This document shows, piece by piece, positions 9,250-17,572 of a stretch of 64,000 bases of DNA. Origin of the DNA: Chryseobacterium piperi (lineage in GTDB: Bacteria; Bacteroidota; Bacteroidia; Flavobacteriales; Weeksellaceae); the NCBI RefSeq assembly GCF_002285635.2, contig NZ_CP023049.2, forward strand, positions 1,240,001 to 1,304,000, given 5' to 3'. The first letter of the stretch is position 1. The number at the start of each line of letters is the position of its first letter. The translations under genes and the position numbers were made by a program. The notes below the pieces were generated by a model, which was given only the letters and a program-made list of their open reading frames with translations, did no database searches and had not been told where the DNA came from.

Positions 9250-11652
9250 TTATTTCTTCAGACATTTTTCTAAAAACTGATCTTGTTCCCATAGAAGATG
9301 AAGAATATTTTCTTTTGCTGCGTAGCCATGTGCTTCCTTAGGGAGAAGAACCATTTTTACAGGGGCTCCAAGATTTTTCAATGCCTGGAAGTATCTTTCC
9401 GTCTGTAAAGTAAACGTCCCGGGATTATTATCTGCATCCCCGTGAATTAGTAATAATGGGGTTTTCATTTTATCAGCATTCATAAAAGGAGACATCGTGT
9501 TGTAAATTTCAGGAACATCCCAATAATTTCTTTGTTCAGTCTGGAAACCGAATGGAGTCAACGTTCTGTTATACGCCCCACTTCTTGCAATTCCACAAGC
9601 GTAATCCTTGGAATGAGTCAAAAGATTAGCCGTCATAAAAGCACCATATGAATGTCCTCCTACAGCTACTTTATTTCTGTCAATATACCCTAACTTATCC
9701 ACTGCATCAATGGCAGCTTTTCCGTTGGCTACCAGTTGAGGAATAAAAGTATCATTAGGTTCGATTTTTCCTTCTCCGATAATTGGGAAAGCCGCATCAT
9801 CCAAAACAGCATACCCCTTGGTTGTCCAGTATATGAAAGAACCATAGGACGGGAAAGTAAAATCATTCGGATTCTGCGTATTCTGCCCTGCCGTATTCTT
9901 ATCTTTATATTCTGTAGGATAAGCCCAGATCAACAACGGTAATTTCTCTTTTTTTGCTTTTCTGTCATAGTTCGCAGGCAAATAAAGAGTTCCGGTTAAC
10001 GTCACTCCATCATTTCTTTTGTAGGTAATCACCTCTTTATATACATCCTTAATGCTTTCAAAAGGATTCGGGAAGTTGGTTACTGCTTCCGTTTTATTAT
10101 TTTTTATATTTTTCCTGAAATAGTTAGGATACTGACTCGAGGACTGCTGGATAGTTAAGACCTCTCCTTTAGAAGGATTCATAATATCAATAATCTCCTC
10201 CTTAGCATTTTTCAGATTGGAAGTATACAGTCTTTTCTTTTTCAAAGTTTTCACATCCATTTCGTCGATGAAAGGATGCTGTCCATCTTTTGTAAAACCG
10301 TCTCCGATCAGATAAGCCTTCCCTTCTTTCATATCTACAACCGTTCTTCCAAATTGATTTTTTGTTGTATTGAAATTTCCCGGATCATTATAAACATCCT
10401 GAAAATTTCTATCATCAAATACTTTAGATTCACCACTATTCAAATCGATTAAAAATGACTTTGTATTTCTCGTATCATACCAGTCTTCAGAAACAATCGC
10501 ATAATGATCATTGGTCCAATTGGTTCCTTCATATCTTTGTCTGGTTTTAAAGAACGATTTTGGTGCTCCATTAAACGGTGCCTCCCAGGTAAAGATCTCA
10601 TCCCTGTATTCTGCTGTTTTAGACTGATCACCACCATCCAATGCTTCAGCATAGACTAAAGCTGCAGGAACATCACTTCTCCATTCCATATCTCGTTTGC
10701 CTGTCCTCACTGAAGCAAACCCTTTAGGCATAATTTCATTTAAAGGAACTTCATTCACCGCTTTTACTACATTTCCTTGGACATCATAAACTGTCGTCGT
10801 CATAGGAAATCTATAATAAGGAACGATATATGAAAAAGGTTTCTTCAAAGTCGTTACCATTAAATAGTTTCCATCAGGTGAAAAGCTAAGACCTGAATAC
10901 ATATCCTTATCTTTTACTTTCTTCAGGTTGCCGTTGAGATCAACATTATAAATATCAGAAGCAGTAAGAATTTCAAAATTCCTCTCATCCTGAGGATTCT
11001 TAAGAAGATCTTGATATGTCCTGTTTTGAGATACTTTACCATCAGCAGTTGACACAATCGGACCTGTTGGTAAATCTTTGCTGGAATCAATCAGTGCAGG
11101 TCTGTTTTGAGGAAGCAATTTAATCAGTAAGTTTTGAGAGTCTTTATACCAGAGATAAGGACTTCCTAAGTTTGCGTTAAGCTGATCACCAGTTATTTTT
11201 TTAGCAGAGGCAGTTTCCAGATCTACTACCCAAAGCTCCACACCTTTACTTGTTGTATTGGTAAAAGCTAATTTCTTTTCATCCGGAGAAAAAGAAATAT
11301 TGGTAATTTTTGGATGAGAAGGCAAACCTTTTACCTGTACCTCATTTTTATCGTTTATTTTTCTAACCTTCAGATTATTCAAATATGTAATAGAGCTCGA
11401 AATATTGGTCGCAGGATTGATTCTGAGTCCTCCCAGTTTCATTTCCTGCTGGCTGAGATCTTCCAAAGTTTTATAAGTTGGACGATACGTAAATACCACC
11501 CAATCTTTTTTACTGTTCATCAAAACACTTGGAGGTCTTTCGTAATCTGCAAGTTTAAGAATTTCAGCAGATGGTTTTTGATAAATAATACTTTCCTGAG
11601 CTTCGTAGAAATTAAGAAACGCAAGGAGGCAGATAGTCAGCTTTATCTTCAT
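9250..11652 (-). CDS. Secreted S9 family peptidase, glutamyl endopeptidase (S9D) type
   Basis: An 800-residue protein with an N-terminal signal peptide (MKIKLTICLLAFLNFYEAQ), a beta-propeller-like region (about 60-550, with FSPDEKKLAFT and FSPDGNYLMVT blade motifs) and a C-terminal alpha/beta-hydrolase domain. The catalytic Ser is in GGHSYGAF, Asp in HGDADNNPGT and His in KEAHGY. The block CGIARSGAYNRTLTPFGFQ, with the downstream LPKEAHGY, matches the S9D glutamyl endopeptidases known from chloroplasts and bacteria better than dipeptidyl peptidase IV. It likely cleaves periplasmic or extracellular peptides after acidic residues. It is monocistronic with a terminator. The S9D subclass is from motif memory and deserves a tree. 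Confidence 0.92.
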   Translation of the reverse strand: MKIKLTICLLAFLNFYEAQESIIYQKPSAEILKLADYERPPSVLMNSKKDWVVFTYRPTYKTLEDLSQQEMKLGGLRINPATNISSSITYLNNLKVRKINDKNEVQVKGLPSHPKITNISFSPDEKKLAFTNTTSKGVELWVVDLETASAKKITGDQLNANLGSPYLWYKDSQNLLIKLLPQNRPALIDSSKDLPTGPIVSTADGKVSQNRTYQDLLKNPQDERNFEILTASDIYNVDLNGNLKKVKDKDMYSGLSFSPDGNYLMVTTLKKPFSYIVPYYRFPMTTTVYDVQGNVVKAVNEVPLNEIMPKGFASVRTGKRDMEWRSDVPAALVYAEALDGGDQSKTAEYRDEIFTWEAPFNGAPKSFFKTRQRYEGTNWTNDHYAIVSEDWYDTRNTKSFLIDLNSGESKVFDDRNFQDVYNDPGNFNTTKNQFGRTVVDMKEGKAYLIGDGFTKDGQHPFIDEMDVKTLKKKRLYTSNLKNAKEEIIDIMNPSKGEVLTIQQSSSQYPNYFRKNIKNNKTEAVTNFPNPFESIKDVYKEVITYKRNDGVTLTGTLYLPANYDRKAKKEKLPLLIWAYPTEYKDKNTAGQNTQNPNDFTFPSYGSFIYWTTKGYAVLDDAAFPIIGEGKIEPNDTFIPQLVANGKAAIDAVDKLGYIDRNKVAVGGHSYGAFMTANLLTHSKDYACGIARSGAYNRTLTPFGFQTEQRNYWDVPEIYNTMSPFMNADKMKTPLLLIHGDADNNPGTFTLQTERYFQALKNLGAPVKMVLLPKEAHGYAAKENILHLLWEQDQFLEKCLKK

Positions 11653-11773
11653 TATATTTCATTTTTCACGAATTTAGTGAATTTTACACTCACAAAATAT
11701 AAATAGTAAAGCTTATTATTGTGGCTTATTGAAAATAAGACTACTTTAGTTTTTCTAAATAACCAAAAATAAT

Positions 11774-11932
11774 ATGAAAAATTTACGCAAAATTTCAAAG
11801 AAAAATTTAAAAACCATTCAAGGCGGAAGTGCTCCAGAATGTCCGGATGGATATAATCCATGTATGATATTTGACGAGAGTGGTCATTGGGAATGGACTT
11901 GCGTCTGGGCATCTTTACCATGCAGACCTTAA
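11774..11932 (+). CDS. Bacteriocin-like peptide with double-glycine leader (52 aa)
   Basis: A short gene reading MKNLRKISKKNLKTIQGG followed by a 34-residue core. The leader is basic and amphipathic and ends in Gly17-Gly18, the cleavage signature of peptides exported by C39-peptidase ABC transporters. The core has Cys23, Cys30, Cys43 and Cys50, enough for two disulfides, three Trp and a Pro-rich end (LPCRP). Leaders of the form MKNL(K/R)KI(S/T)(K/R)xxLK.I.GG are common on small peptides in Chryseobacterium and relatives, where they are called bacteriocin-like, but activity has rarely been tested. No immunity, transporter or modification gene is adjacent. A strong terminator follows 18 nt after the stop, so it is its own transcription unit. 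Confidence 0.8.
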   Translation: MKNLRKISKKNLKTIQGGSAPECPDGYNPCMIFDESGHWEWTCVWASLPCRP

Positions 11933-11950
11933 TAAAAATAAATAACAAAA

Positions 11951-11976
11951 AGAGCATACCTTAAGTATGCTCTTTT
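11951..11976. terminator. Terminator after the GG-leader peptide gene
   Basis: A perfect 9-bp stem AGAGCATAC/GTATGCTCT with a 5-nt loop, followed by T residues, flanked by A-run on the other side. It probably serves both this gene and the convergent DoxX gene. Confidence 0.85.
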
Positions 11977-11999
11977 ATATTATTTTATCATAGTATTAT

Positions 12000-12428
12000 C
12001 TACCAGTCAGATGCTCTTTTACGCTTTTCAATCATATGATCAATAGAGAATTTTCCGGCTCCGAATGTCATTATCAGAAGATATACGGAAAGATAAATTA
12101 ATGCCAGTTCTCTTTTATCAAAAGGATCTCCTGCATGAACTACAAAAACGGCAATCACCATTGTAAAAATCAAAAATCCCAATGATACCCTTGTAAACAA
12201 TCCCAGAATAAGAAGAATGGAACAAACAAATTCTGCCAATATGGTAAGAATTAAAGAAATCTGAGGGCCCAGCCCCAGGAAATCAAAAAATTCAATTTTC
12301 CCGCCTTCCAATAGCATCTGAAGTTTGGGAAATCCGTGAGAAAGCATGGCAAATCCAATAAAAACTCTCACGATTAACAGAACGATATCTCTAAATATAG
12401 GATTAGAATTTGAGTTACTATAATTCAT
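12000..12428 (-). CDS. DoxX family membrane protein
   Basis: A 142-residue protein with four hydrophobic segments and the DoxX features RVFIGFAMLSHGFPKL near the N-terminus and FTMVIAVFVVHAGDPFDKRELALIYLSVYL. The ORF is open 15 codons further upstream, but the ATG at 12428 (MNYSNSNSNPIFRDIVLL) starts the protein at the normal place just before the first transmembrane segment. The family is linked to membrane redox functions, including thiosulfate:quinone oxidoreductase and oxidoreductase complexes with SodA/SseA, but most Bacteroidota members have no assigned role. The C-terminus faces the convergent peptide gene. Confidence 0.88.
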   Translation of the reverse strand: MNYSNSNSNPIFRDIVLLIVRVFIGFAMLSHGFPKLQMLLEGGKIEFFDFLGLGPQISLILTILAEFVCSILLILGLFTRVSLGFLIFTMVIAVFVVHAGDPFDKRELALIYLSVYLLIMTFGAGKFSIDHMIEKRKRASDW

Positions 12429-12495
12429 GTAATGAAAATTTAGATTAAAGATAGTAAAAATCTTTCTATACAACGATGTTTATTGACCTTTTAGT

Positions 12496-13371
12496 CTATC
12501 GGTATCCGAAATTTTTTAAATCTCTATCGTTTTTTCGCCAATCTTTTTTCACTTTAACGAACAAATTCAGATGAATTTTTTTATCAAAAAACTTCTCCAA
12601 ATCTATTCTGGATTCTGTTCCTACCTTTTTGATTGCCTCACCTTTATGTCCAATAATGATTCCTTTTTGAGTATCTCTTTCTACATAAATAATTGAGTCA
12701 ATAAAAATAATACCTTCTTTTTCCTTGAACTGTTCTGTTACCACTTCCACAGAATAAGGAATCTCCTTTTCATAATTCAAAAGAATTTTTTCTCTGATCG
12801 TCTCGTTGACAAAGAATCTTTCAGGCTTATCTGTAAATTGATCCTTGTCATAATATGGTGGACTTTCAGGTAGCATAGATTTAAGCTTTGGCAGAATAAC
12901 ATCTGTATTGAATGCATTCAATGCAGAAATAGGCAGAATCTCAGCTTTCGGAATTCTGTTATGCCATTCTTCCACCAGTTTTTCTAATCCTTCCTGATTG
13001 GTTTTATCCACTTTATTAAGCAGAAGCAATACAGGAACAGGGATTTTATTTAATTTTTCAATTAAAAACTCTGAAGGCTCAGCCTTATCAGTAACATCTA
13101 CAATGAATAAAAAGACATCAGCATCCTGTAATGAATCTTTTACAAAATCCATCATTTTCTCCTGCAATCCGTATTTTGGGTCTAATACTCCCGGAGTATC
13201 AGAAAATACGATCTGTAGGTCTTCTTCATTATAAATTCCAAAAATTCGGTGTCTTGTTGTCTGTGCCTTTTGCGTCACAATCGCCAGCTTCTCCCCCATT
13301 AGCTGGTTGAGAAGCGTTGATTTTCCTGCATTAGGTTTTCCAACTATATTTACAAATCCTGATTTGTGCAT
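12496..13371 (-). CDS. era: GTPase Era
   Basis: A 291-residue protein with the full Era architecture: G1 GKPNAGKST, G2 TTRHRI, G3 DTPG, G4 NKVD and G5 ISALN in the N-terminal GTPase domain (about 1-175), then a KH RNA-binding domain with GIIIGHKGEAIKKVG (about 235-250). Era binds the 3' end of 16S rRNA and chaperones 30S assembly, coupling it to growth. Length matches the family. A TAACTTTG box lies 21 nt upstream of the ATG on the minus strand (13393-13400). Confidence 0.97.
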   Translation of the reverse strand: MHKSGFVNIVGKPNAGKSTLLNQLMGEKLAIVTQKAQTTRHRIFGIYNEEDLQIVFSDTPGVLDPKYGLQEKMMDFVKDSLQDADVFLFIVDVTDKAEPSEFLIEKLNKIPVPVLLLLNKVDKTNQEGLEKLVEEWHNRIPKAEILPISALNAFNTDVILPKLKSMLPESPPYYDKDQFTDKPERFFVNETIREKILLNYEKEIPYSVEVVTEQFKEKEGIIFIDSIIYVERDTQKGIIIGHKGEAIKKVGTESRIDLEKFFDKKIHLNLFVKVKKDWRKNDRDLKNFGYR

Positions 13372-13392
13372 AAAAAATTATATTACGGATGG

Positions 13393-13400
13393 CAAAGTTA
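13393..13400 (-). promoter_or_regulatory. -7 box of the era promoter
   Basis: TAACTTTG on the minus strand matches TAnnTTTG and lies 21 nt before the era start. No clear TTG at -33. Confidence 0.45.
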
Positions 13401-13446
13401 CTAAAAGAAAACCGGTCTTTAGGATTATTTTTAAAGATTTAGTTTT

Positions 13447-14343
13447 TTAGTTTTGATCCCTGAATGCCTGAAATTCTTCATAAGTATAATCAGGACAAGC
13501 TCCGGGTTTGGAGGTTATAAATGCTCCAAGGGCAGTCGCTTCCTTCATAATTCTTTCAGGCCTCTCTCCTTTAATTCTTTGAGAAATAAAACCGGCAAGA
13601 AAAGAATCCCCACTTCCTACAGTATCTGCAATGGTAATAGGAACTGCCGGAAAGCTATAGCTTTGGTCTCCCACAAAATACCGGGCTCCTTTACTTCCTT
13701 TGGTAAGAATAATTTCTTTAATTCCAAAATGATTTTGAATGAAAGCCGCACTTGCGTCCTCATCGATATATTCTTCATTAAGGAATTCCATAATCTTCCT
13801 CATTTCGGCCTTATTCATTTTAACAATATCTGATTGATGCAAAAGCTGTTTAATCAAGTCCACATCAATAAATGGGGGTCTGAAATTAACATCAAATACC
13901 TTAATTTTGGCCAGTTCTAAAAGCTGGAAAAGAGTGGTCCGTGTCTTTTCATTTCTCGCTGAAAGACTTCCAAAAACAAAAGCCTCCGCATTAGAAACCA
14001 ATTCTTTATGTGCAGGTAAAAACTCAATATAATCCCAGGCTACATGATTGGTGATTTCATAGCTCACCTCATTATGTTCATCGACAGTAGCAATAACGGT
14101 ACTGGTTGGTTTTTCATCATCAACCTGTATATAATCTGTAGTGATTCCCCAGTTTCTAATCTGATCGATCAGCTTATTTCCCAGTTCATCATTGCCAATC
14201 CGGCTCAGCATCTTAGCATCTATCCCTGATTTATGGACATTATAAGTAACATTAAATGGTGCTCCACCTGCTCTTGATCCCTGAGGAAAAATATCCCAAA
14301 GTACCTCTCCGAAACATACGACATATGATTTTTTTTGCATCAT
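13447..14343 (-). CDS. PfkB family carbohydrate kinase (fructokinase-like)
   Basis: A 298-residue ribokinase-fold kinase. Signature 1 is FGEVLWDIFP...GGAPFNVTYN and signature 2 is DTVGSGDSFLAGF, with the catalytic Asp in GSGD. The GEVLWD.FP..RAGGAPFN pattern is typical of bacterial fructokinases, so ATP-dependent phosphorylation of fructose is the best guess; related ketoses or aldoses remain possible. Two consecutive ATGs are available (14343 and 14340). It lies 33 nt downstream of the LacI-type regulator on the same strand, and a 14-bp palindrome fills much of that gap, so the pair is likely an autoregulated sugar-response unit. No sugar permease is next to it. Confidence 0.9.
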   Translation of the reverse strand: MMQKKSYVVCFGEVLWDIFPQGSRAGGAPFNVTYNVHKSGIDAKMLSRIGNDELGNKLIDQIRNWGITTDYIQVDDEKPTSTVIATVDEHNEVSYEITNHVAWDYIEFLPAHKELVSNAEAFVFGSLSARNEKTRTTLFQLLELAKIKVFDVNFRPPFIDVDLIKQLLHQSDIVKMNKAEMRKIMEFLNEEYIDEDASAAFIQNHFGIKEIILTKGSKGARYFVGDQSYSFPAVPITIADTVGSGDSFLAGFISQRIKGERPERIMKEATALGAFITSKPGACPDYTYEEFQAFRDQN

Positions 14344-14346
14344 TAG

Positions 14347-14360
14347 ATTAAACGTTTAAT
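14347..14360. promoter_or_regulatory. LacI-type operator candidate (14-bp perfect palindrome)
   Basis: ATTAAACGTTTAAT is a perfect palindrome centred on CG, the usual centre for LacI/GalR operators. It ends three bases before the kinase start codon, between the regulator and the kinase. Confidence 0.6.
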
Positions 14361-14376
14361 TAAATTATAAAAAATT

Positions 14377-15378
14377 TTACTTCACTGATTTCCTGATCAC
14401 TAATTCAGCTGGACAAACAGCCTTCTCCGCTTCGTCAGAAAAATTTTTGATCTGCCCATCCAAGAGCTTGATCGCCTGTACAGCCATCTCCTCCAAGGGT
14501 TGTCTAATATAAGTAATTTCTGTAGGAAATAAGCTATAAGCATCAATTCCATCAAAAGCAATTACAGAAACATCTTCCGGAACTCTAATTTTATTTTTAA
14601 CAAGATAATGTAATCCAGCGATAGCTATTTTATTATTTAAAAAATAAAGTGCTGTTTTCCTGGAAGTAATTTTAAAGTGTTTTTTAAGTTCTGCATGAAC
14701 TTCATCTGAAACCTCTCCCATTTCCACCAAAATTTTCGTTGAAGTCAGACCCATTTCTGAAATTTTTCTTTCAAACCCATATTGTCGATCCAGCAAATGA
14801 GGTAAATCTGTTTTATATCCTATATAAATAAGCTCTTCAACATCATGTTTAATAAAATAGTCAAACACCTGCTCAGAAATCTCAAAATTATTAAGGGTAA
14901 CCGCAGGAAGATCAATGTCTTTAAGATAATAATCTATAGAAACTACCGGATATTCATCTCTCAACAATCTTTTAACAGCATCATCCGATCCAGTAACCGG
15001 AGTTACAATCATCCCGTCTACCTGCTGGCCTGAAAAGAGTTCTGTGAGTTTACCAAATTTATCCGCATTCTCATCTGAGCTCCCAATCAGAATTGTATAT
15101 CCCAGTTTCATTGCTTCATTTTCTATACATCGGGCAATGTTAGAATAGAAATCATTAGAAATATCCGGAACAATCAATCCGATGAGTTTACTATTACTCA
15201 TTTTAAGGCTTCTGGCAATTTTATTGGGGGTATAGTGAATTTCCTCAGCAATTTTTAAAATTTTATCTTTTGTCGATTCACTGATACGGCTTCCTTCTTT
15301 TTTATTTAAAACATAGGAAACAGTTGCTACAGAAACCCCTGCAATTCTTGCGATATCTTTTATAGAAGCTCTTTTCAT
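14377..15378 (-). CDS. LacI family transcriptional regulator
   Basis: A 333-residue protein with an N-terminal LacI helix-turn-helix (SIKDIARIAGVSVATVSYVLN, about residues 4-24) and hinge helix (YTPNKIARSLKM), then a periplasmic-binding-protein-like sugar sensor (about 60-330; LIGLIVPDISNDFYSNIA, DGMIVTPV, ISVIAFDGIDAYSLFPTEITYIRQP). It should repress or activate sugar genes, most likely the kinase directly downstream. Its own promoter region carries two identical 17-bp sites, one over the -7 box and one over the -33 TTG, suggesting tight control of its own expression. The inducer is unknown. Confidence 0.93.
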   Translation of the reverse strand: MKRASIKDIARIAGVSVATVSYVLNKKEGSRISESTKDKILKIAEEIHYTPNKIARSLKMSNSKLIGLIVPDISNDFYSNIARCIENEAMKLGYTILIGSSDENADKFGKLTELFSGQQVDGMIVTPVTGSDDAVKRLLRDEYPVVSIDYYLKDIDLPAVTLNNFEISEQVFDYFIKHDVEELIYIGYKTDLPHLLDRQYGFERKISEMGLTSTKILVEMGEVSDEVHAELKKHFKITSRKTALYFLNNKIAIAGLHYLVKNKIRVPEDVSVIAFDGIDAYSLFPTEITYIRQPLEEMAVQAIKLLDGQIKNFSDEAEKAVCPAELVIRKSVK

Positions 15379-15703
15379 TATATTAATTAGGGTACAAAAG
15401 TATTTTATAAAATATTTAAAACAGTCAAAGTATTTTATAAAATTTCAAAAATTATTCTACTTTTTACGTCTTTTTAAAATGATATAAAATAATTAGCAAA
15501 ATACTAAAACCCAATTAATTAAAAAAGCAAATTAGATACTTATTCTATTTTTTATTCTTTAATTTTAATTTTTAAGTGATCATTTTATAGTCTAATCACC
15601 TGAATACCATCTTATTTTATTATTAAAAAATAGAAAATTTTAGTAATGAAATTAAGGATTACTCGTTAAAAACAGATAATTTTGAACAACCTCAATTTTC
15701 CCT
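15379..15703. promoter_or_regulatory. AT-rich divergent region with lacI promoter and paired sites
   Basis: 325 nt without a gene between the LacI-type regulator (minus) and a Crp/Fnr gene (plus). On the minus strand, TTG (15426-15428), a 23-nt spacer and TACTTTTG (15395-15402) form a consensus promoter. AAAGTATTTTATAAAAT occurs twice (15397-15413 and 15427-15443), exactly 30 bp apart, each containing the palindrome ATTTTATAAAAT. The plus-strand box TAATTTTG (15677-15684) lies 19 nt before the Crp/Fnr start. The middle is A+T-rich with nothing else recognisable. Confidence 0.6.
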
Positions 15704-16267
15704 ATGGATATCGACAAGATTATTGACCAAATATTGATACTGCCCCCGTCCTCAAAAGAAAAGCTGAAGCTTCACATCACAGAAATTTCATACCCTAAAT
15801 ACTTTTGCCTGATGGAAGCGGATAAAGTAATTCCTTATACCTATTTTATTAAAAAAGGAATCGTTCGTGCTTATGCTTCTACAGAAGAAAATGATATTAC
15901 GTTTTGGTTCGGAAGTGAAGGAGAAACTGCTATCTCCATGAAAAGTTTTGTAGAAAATAAACCCGGCTATGAAAGTATTGAATTACTGGAAGACTGTGAA
16001 TTTTACAGAATGGAAACCGATAATTTAAGAGCTCTTTTTAATGAGGATATTCATATTGCCAACTGGGGACGAAGGTTTGCCGAAAGAGAACTTATAAAAA
16101 CTGAAGAACTCATTATTTCAAGGCAGTTTAAAACAGCTTCAGAACGATATAAAGACTTGATGCGGGATAAACCGAATTTATTAAAAAGAGTTCAGTTAGG
16201 ACATATAGCTTCTTATTTGGGAATTACTCAGGTTAGTTTAAGCCGGATCAGAGCTGAGATTAAATAG
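15704..16267 (+). CDS. Crp/Fnr family transcriptional regulator
   Basis: A 187-residue regulator with an N-terminal cyclic-nucleotide-binding-like domain (IPYTYFIKKGIVRAY, EGETAISMKSF) and a C-terminal helix-turn-helix (RVQLGHIASYLGITQVSLSRIRAEIK). This short Bacteroidota class usually lacks Fnr cysteines and cAMP contacts, as here. It is followed 156 nt later by an SMR exporter on the same strand. In flavobacteria such pairs are common, so it may control that exporter in response to a toxic cation; this is inference from position. Confidence 0.9.
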   Translation: MDIDKIIDQILILPPSSKEKLKLHITEISYPKYFCLMEADKVIPYTYFIKKGIVRAYASTEENDITFWFGSEGETAISMKSFVENKPGYESIELLEDCEFYRMETDNLRALFNEDIHIANWGRRFAERELIKTEELIISRQFKTASERYKDLMRDKPNLLKRVQLGHIASYLGITQVSLSRIRAEIK

Positions 16268-16423
16268 TTGCGTTGAGATTCTTTTAAACGCAAATAGGAT
16301 TTTATTCCTTTTAAACTTAAAATATTCTTTTTTAGTATTTAATGACAAAATCATCATTTTTTAACATTTGTAAAATTTTAATTGCCCGTAAATACGGAAC
16401 TTTGTAACAGAAAAAAATAAAAA

Positions 16424-16750
16424 ATGAACTGGATTATTTTAATTATTGCGGGATTATTTGAAGTTGCATTTGCTTCATGTCTTGGAAAAGCAAAGGAAAC
16501 ATCAGGATCAGAAATGTATTATTGGTATGCTGGTTTTCTTGTAACCATGACCATCAGTATGGTTTTACTGATCAAAGCTACCCAAACACTGCCGATAGGG
16601 ACTGCCTATGCTGTCTGGACAGGAATTGGTGCGGTAGGAACTGCTTTAATGGGAATGATCTTTTTTAAAGATCCAATATCATTCTGGAGAGTATTCTTCA
16701 TCTCTACTCTAATTGGCTCTGTAGTTGGTCTGAAATCGGTCTCCCACTAA
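16424..16750 (+). CDS. SMR family exporter, Gdx/SugE type (guanidinium-like)
   Basis: A 108-residue four-helix membrane protein. The helix-1 glutamate (Glu13, in GLFEVAFA) is the proton/substrate carboxylate. LPIGTAYAVWTGIGAVGTA and the C-terminal VVGLKS are characteristic of the Gdx/SugE branch of small multidrug resistance proteins rather than EmrE. Characterised Gdx proteins export guanidinium in exchange for protons; SugE alleles also confer quaternary-ammonium tolerance. Position 16, Trp in well-studied Gdx proteins, is Phe here, so specificity may differ. It would work as a dual-topology dimer. No guanidine riboswitch is recognisable upstream. A perfect palindromic terminator follows. 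Confidence 0.88.
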   Translation: MNWIILIIAGLFEVAFASCLGKAKETSGSEMYYWYAGFLVTMTISMVLLIKATQTLPIGTAYAVWTGIGAVGTALMGMIFFKDPISFWRVFFISTLIGSVVGLKSVSH

Positions 16751-16770
16751 AAATAGTATGGTAATACAAT

Positions 16771-16800
16771 AAAAAAAGTCTTCAATTGAAGACTTTTTTT
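16771..16800. terminator. Bidirectional terminator, 30-bp perfect palindrome
   Basis: An A7 run, AGTCTTCAATTGAAGACT-type core and T7 run make a perfect 30-bp inverted repeat, serving the SMR gene and the convergent methyltransferase gene. Confidence 0.9.
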
Positions 16801-16804
16801 ATTA

Positions 16805-17572
16805 TTATTTTTTGAAAACTACAGGTAAGATCTCATTGTGTCTTAATCCAAATTTTCTAATTTCTTCTTCTGTAAATTTTTGAGAATAGAAATTCACATC
16901 TACTTCAAAACCTGCTTTTTTCAGTCGGTCAAAATAATCCATTCCATACCAACGTACGTGATCATATTGTCCAAAATGTTTTTGACGTTCTTTAGGATCT
17001 GTTATTGAAAAGTCCTCGTAGGTTTTCTCTAATGAATTTTTCATAGGAACCTGAAAGATGCCCCATCCTCCTGGTTTCATTACCCTGTACATCTCACTTA
17101 TAGCCTTTGCATCATCCTCTATATGTTCCAGTACATGGTTGCAAAAAATAATATCAAAGCTTTCATCAGTAAATGGTAAGTCCAGAATATCCGCTTTTAC
17201 ATCTACAATCGGAGAAAACAAATCTGCAGAGATATAGTTCAGATTTTTCATTCTCTTGAACTTTCTCAAAAACTCCTGCTCCGGGGCAATATGCAAGACT
17301 TTATAGTTTTTAATGAAAAAATCTGTTTCATTTTGAAGATACAGCCACATCTGGCGATGTCTCTCCAGACTCAGAGTTCCGGGAGATAAAGCATTTTCTC
17401 TTTGCTTTCCATACCCATAGGGAAGAAATTTACGATAAGATCTTCCATCAATAGGGTCATAAAATTCGGTTCCCTTAAAAAACTTATAGATAAGGGGTCT
17501 TGCCCATATGCTCATTGTAATAAGCGCAGGGCGTGGGATTTTATTGAGTAAAAGCTTGGCTATTTTTTTCAT
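16805..17572 (-). CDS. Class I SAM-dependent methyltransferase
   Basis: A 255-residue protein with a Rossmann methyltransferase core: KVLHIAPEQEFLRKF (motif I-like, degenerate glycine loop), NYISADLFSP (motif II acidic residue), DILDLPFTDESFDIIFCNHVLEHIEDD (post-I and motif IV) and MKPGGWGIFQVP. This resembles methyltransferase-11 family enzymes acting on small molecules or surface sugars. Its ATG overlaps the stop of methionine aminopeptidase by one base (TAATG on the minus strand), so translation is coupled. The substrate is not identifiable. Confidence 0.88.
   Translation of the reverse strand: MKKIAKLLLNKIPRPALITMSIWARPLIYKFFKGTEFYDPIDGRSYRKFLPYGYGKQRENALSPGTLSLERHRQMWLYLQNETDFFIKNYKVLHIAPEQEFLRKFKRMKNLNYISADLFSPIVDVKADILDLPFTDESFDIIFCNHVLEHIEDDAKAISEMYRVMKPGGWGIFQVPMKNSLEKTYEDFSITDPKERQKHFGQYDHVRWYGMDYFDRLKKAGFEVDVNFYSQKFTEEEIRKFGLRHNEILPVVFKK

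Noticed and set aside
11652..11957. 101-aa minus-strand ORF covering the GG-leader peptide gene
   Set aside because: It is the antisense shadow of the peptide gene and its flanks; no conserved features, while the plus-strand peptide has a clear leader and terminator.
16268..16423. Possible guanidine riboswitch upstream of the Gdx-type exporter
   Set aside because: I see no ACGR/GGG-type conserved loops or paired hairpins in this AT-rich 156-nt gap.
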